From: JADJWR01 sp964610575
Lineage (GTDB): Bacteria > Pseudomonadota > Gammaproteobacteria > Burkholderiales > Burkholderiaceae_F
Direction of reading: 5' to 3'
Assembly: GCA_964610575.1 (NCBI GenBank)
Contig: CAZSYX010000001.1
Coordinates: 62,001-126,000, forward strand
Length of the DNA stretch: 64,000 nucleotides
Made by a program: the position numbers and the translations under genes. Under the pieces are notes generated by a model that searched no databases, was not told the origin of the DNA, and was given only the letters and a program-made list of their open reading frames with translations. Below are positions 61,535-64,000 of this stretch, piece by piece (positions within the stretch are counted from its first letter, which is position 1; every line of letters begins with the position of its first letter).

Positions 61535-62467
61535 TTGGCAACACAGATCATCACCGACGGCTCGACCGACCGCGTGCGCGAGGCGCCGCGCGTCGTGCTG
61601 CCGGACAATCCGAAGCTGTTCGAGGAGCGCGCGGCGCGCTTCGCGCAACTGGCACCGGGCAACTCGATGGGCGCTTACCTCGGCCTGATGGCGCTGGTGG
61701 CGCGCGGCCAGCAAGCGGCGATGGTCGCGCGCGCCGCCGCGCCGCTGCCGGCCACGGCGCTCGAGCAGAGCCGCAGCTATGGCATGCCGCCGCTGCCGGC
61801 ACAGGGCCACGCGCGCGCGCCGCTGTGGCGCGACGACCTGCGCGAGATCGTCCGAATCGTTCGCGCCGAGGCGGCCGCCGGCGTGCGGCCGACGCTGGAC
61901 CGGCTGCTGGCGCTCGAGGCTACTTCGCTCGAGGCGATCGCCGACCGCGTGCTGGCCGGCGCCACCCTCGACGAGGATGCGGCCTACGTGCCCTTCGTCG
62001 GCGCCGCGCTGCAGGTCTACTTCGCCCGCCAGGCGGCCGCACTCGATGTCGACGACGTCAGCCACTGCGACGTCTCCACTGTCTGTCCCGTGTGCGGCAC
62101 CCGCCCGGTGGTCAGCATCGTCCGCACCGGCGGCGCGCAGGCCAACCTGCGCTTTCTGTCCTGCGCGCTGTGCCAGACCGAGTGGCACATGGTGCGGGCC
62201 AGGTGCTCGTCCTGCGAGACCGACAAGGCCGTGCACCTTCTGAGCCTCGTCGAGAATCCCGATTCCGATCAGGCGGCGCAGGCGGCGGTCAAGGCCGAGG
62301 CCTGCGACGAGTGCAAGACGTACCTGAAGCTCGTCAGCCAGGACAAGGACCCGCTGGTCGATCCGTACGCCGACGATCTCGCCACCCTGGCGCTCGACCT
62401 GCTGGTCGACGAGCAGGGCTTCGCCCGTTCAGGGCCGAACCTGCTGTTCCATCCCGGCACGAGCTAG
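61535..62467 (+). CDS. fdhE: formate dehydrogenase accessory protein FdhE
   Basis: A 310-residue cytoplasmic maturation factor, needed for active respiratory formate dehydrogenases. Rubredoxin-like Cys pairs are visible: CPVCGTRPV, LSCALCQTEWH, ARCSSCETDK and ACDECKTYLK. The TTG at 61535, with AGAGG seven bases before it, gives the normal family length; an upstream GTG at 61475 would require reading through the terminator. Confidence in the function is high; the start is inferred. Confidence 0.93.
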   Translation: MATQIITDGSTDRVREAPRVVLPDNPKLFEERAARFAQLAPGNSMGAYLGLMALVARGQQAAMVARAAAPLPATALEQSRSYGMPPLPAQGHARAPLWRDDLREIVRIVRAEAAAGVRPTLDRLLALEATSLEAIADRVLAGATLDEDAAYVPFVGAALQVYFARQAAALDVDDVSHCDVSTVCPVCGTRPVVSIVRTGGAQANLRFLSCALCQTEWHMVRARCSSCETDKAVHLLSLVENPDSDQAAQAAVKAEACDECKTYLKLVSQDKDPLVDPYADDLATLALDLLVDEQGFARSGPNLLFHPGTS

Positions 62468-62470
62468 GCC

Positions 62471-63922
62471 ATGGCGGACTTGACTCTGCCCGGTGCGGGT
62501 GAGCCAAGCGGATCGACGGGCAAGACGGCCGCCGCTTCGTTCTCTGCGCTGCCTGCTGTTGACCGGCTGCTCGGCCAGCCGGCGATTGCGGCCTGCGTCG
62601 CCGCGCACGGCCAGGCACTGACCAAGCGGGCGATCAACGACGAACTCGCCGCGCAGCGCGAGGTTGTGCGCTCGGGAGGCGGGGTGGCGCCGCTGCCGGC
62701 ACTGGTCGCCTCGATCGAGCGCCGGCTCTCCGCGCTTGCCGCGCCGACGCTGCGGCGGGTGATCAACCTGACCGGCACCGTCATCCACACCAACCTCGGC
62801 CGCGCCTTGCTGGCGGAAGAAGCGATCGACGCCGTGGCCACGGCAATGCGCGGCTACGTGGCGCTGGAGTACGACGTCGCCAGCGGCGGCCGCGGCGACC
62901 GCGATGACCTGGTCGATGGCTTGTTGCGAGAGTTGACTGGCGCCGACGCCGTCACGGTGGTCAACAACAACGCCGCCGCAGTGGTGCTGGCGCTCGCCGC
63001 GCTGGCGGCGAAGAAGGAGGTGCTGGTCTCGCGCGGCGAACTGATCGAGATCGGCGGCGCCTTCCGCATGCCGGACATCATGAAGACCGCCGGCTGCAAG
63101 CTGGTCGAGGTCGGCACCACGAACCGCACCCATGCGCGCGACTTCGAGTCCGCGCTCGGCCCGCGCACCGGGCTGATCGTCAAGGCGCACACGTCGAACT
63201 ACGCGGTGGAAGGTTTCACCGCCAGTGTCGACGATGCCACGCTGGCCCGCATCGCACACGCGCACGGCGTGCCGTACATGGTCGACCTCGGCTCCGGCGC
63301 GCTGGTCGACCTGTCGCACTGGGGCCTGCCGAAGGAGCCGCTGCCGCAGGAGTCGCTTGCCGCCGGGGCGGATGTGGTCACCTTCTCCGGCGACAAGCTG
63401 CTCGGCGGACCGCAGGCCGGCATCATCGTCGGCAGCAAGGCCGCCATCGCGCGGATCAAGAAGCATCCGCTCAAGCGCGCGCTGCGCTGCTCGAAGATGA
63501 CGCTCGCCGCGCTCGAGGCGACGCTGCGCATCTACCGCTCGGGGCATCGTCTCGAGGAGCGGCTGCCGACACTGGCCCTGCTGAGCCGGCCGGCGCACGA
63601 TATCCGTGCTGCCGCCGAACGGCTGCTGCCTGCCCTGCAGGCCTTTGCCGGTGATTCGCTTGTGGTGCGCGTCGAGGCCTGTGCCAGCCAGATCGGTTCC
63701 GGCGCGCTACCGGTGGACCGGTTGCCGTCGTTCGCGCTGCACGTGTCGAGCCGCGTGCGCCGCGGCGGGCGCGCGCTCGAACAGCTCGCGCGGCGGCTGC
63801 GCGCGCTGCCGGTGCCGGTGCTCGGACGCATCAACGACGACGCGCTGTGGCTCGACTGTCGCACGTTGCTGGCGGCCGACGAGGCGATCCTCGCCACGCA
63901 GCTCGCCACAGCGCAGACGTGA
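62471..63922 (+). CDS. selA: L-seryl-tRNA(Sec) selenium transferase
   Basis: A 483-residue PLP enzyme that converts Ser-tRNA(Sec) to Sec-tRNA(Sec) using selenophosphate. The PLP Lys is K309 in VVTFSGDKLLGGPQAG. Other family segments are INLTGTVIHTNLGRALL, NNNAAAVVLAL, SRGELIEIGGAFRMP and KAHTSNYAVEGFT. It starts three bases after fdhE and precedes selB, so the accessory genes form one unit. Confidence 0.97.
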   Translation: MADLTLPGAGEPSGSTGKTAAASFSALPAVDRLLGQPAIAACVAAHGQALTKRAINDELAAQREVVRSGGGVAPLPALVASIERRLSALAAPTLRRVINLTGTVIHTNLGRALLAEEAIDAVATAMRGYVALEYDVASGGRGDRDDLVDGLLRELTGADAVTVVNNNAAAVVLALAALAAKKEVLVSRGELIEIGGAFRMPDIMKTAGCKLVEVGTTNRTHARDFESALGPRTGLIVKAHTSNYAVEGFTASVDDATLARIAHAHGVPYMVDLGSGALVDLSHWGLPKEPLPQESLAAGADVVTFSGDKLLGGPQAGIIVGSKAAIARIKKHPLKRALRCSKMTLAALEATLRIYRSGHRLEERLPTLALLSRPAHDIRAAAERLLPALQAFAGDSLVVRVEACASQIGSGALPVDRLPSFALHVSSRVRRGGRALEQLARRLRALPVPVLGRINDDALWLDCRTLLAADEAILATQLATAQT

Positions 63923-63932
63923 TCTTGCAGCG

Positions 63933-64000
63933 ATGATCGTCGGCACCGCGGGCCACATCGACCACGGCAAGACGTCGCTGATCAAGCGGCTGACCGGCCG
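63933..64000 (+). CDS. selB: selenocysteine-specific elongation factor SelB, start only
   Basis: Twenty-two codons inside the window: MIVGTAGHIDHGKTSLIKRL, the G1 loop of a translational GTPase with the HIDHGKT form specific to SelB. The gene runs off the right edge. SelB brings Sec-tRNA to the UGA and binds the SECIS hairpin found in fdnG. Confidence 0.92.
   Translation, partial: MIVGTAGHIDHGKTSLIKRLTG

Overview
The window is high-GC DNA from a betaproteobacterium, most likely of the order Burkholderiales. The evidence is the argS - SPOR protein - dsbA - SDR gene order, an aceK gene beside a leucine-degradation (liu) cluster, a PhaM-type polyhydroxyalkanoate granule protein and a respiratory selenocysteine formate dehydrogenase. 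This is inference from gene content and order; no rRNA or tRNA gene was seen. Every gap between genes is shorter than about 300 bases.

Region 1 (1-17740) lies entirely on the minus strand. It is a leucine/branched-chain acyl-CoA catabolic region: a hotdog thioesterase, isovaleryl-CoA dehydrogenase, a possible 45-residue coupled protein, an ASCH-GNAT fusion, a LysE exporter, isocitrate dehydrogenase kinase/phosphatase (aceK), a thiolase, an SDR, a RidA protein, two further acyl-CoA dehydrogenases (one cut by the window edge), a glyoxalase-fold protein, an atypical DapB-like reductase, a methyltransferase, an HCCA-isomerase-like protein, a pair of SMR proteins, a GST, an MFS exporter and methylcrotonyl-CoA carboxylase beta. 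Region 2 (17848-24098) holds recQ, a TerB-like protein, a degenerate cyclase-like protein coupled to a metallo-beta-lactamase-fold hydrolase, an NlpE-like exported protein and a cystathionine beta-lyase. Region 3 (24111-28869, minus strand) is argS, SPOR protein, dsbA, SDR and a cobalamin-type binding protein. Region 4 (29116-35849) has two exported proteins that share a C-terminal tail, a VOC protein, and a response regulator - histidine kinase - HtrA protease set.

Region 5 (36024-48954) is the most interesting part. A nine-gene minus-strand operon (DUF1365, Cfa-type methyltransferase, chalcone-isomerase-like, MFS, DUF3833, SDR, SnoaL-like, ferritin-like diiron protein, asparaginase) is divergent from a TetR regulator. 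Beside it are a FAD amine oxidase-like protein, FolE2 and a periplasmic glutathione peroxidase, and then a divergent CarH/LitR-type MerR regulator carrying the residues that bind adenosylcobalamin. The gene content matches known light- or singlet-oxygen-induced membrane-lipid modules, so I propose a B12-photoreceptor-linked lipid-modification island.

Region 6 (49059-56602) has an SDR, an orphan type IV pilin, a FAH hydrolase - PhaM - FIST operon, two tandem DUF3108 proteins and a PPK2 kinase. The phaM gene is interrupted by a 100-N scaffold gap that looks artificial. Region 7 (56873-64000) is a formate dehydrogenase-N operon whose catalytic subunit has an in-frame UGA (selenocysteine) followed by a SECIS hairpin. 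It is followed by a strong terminator, fdhE, selA and the start of selB, so the enzyme and its selenocysteine-insertion machinery are encoded together. selC and fdhD are not in the window.
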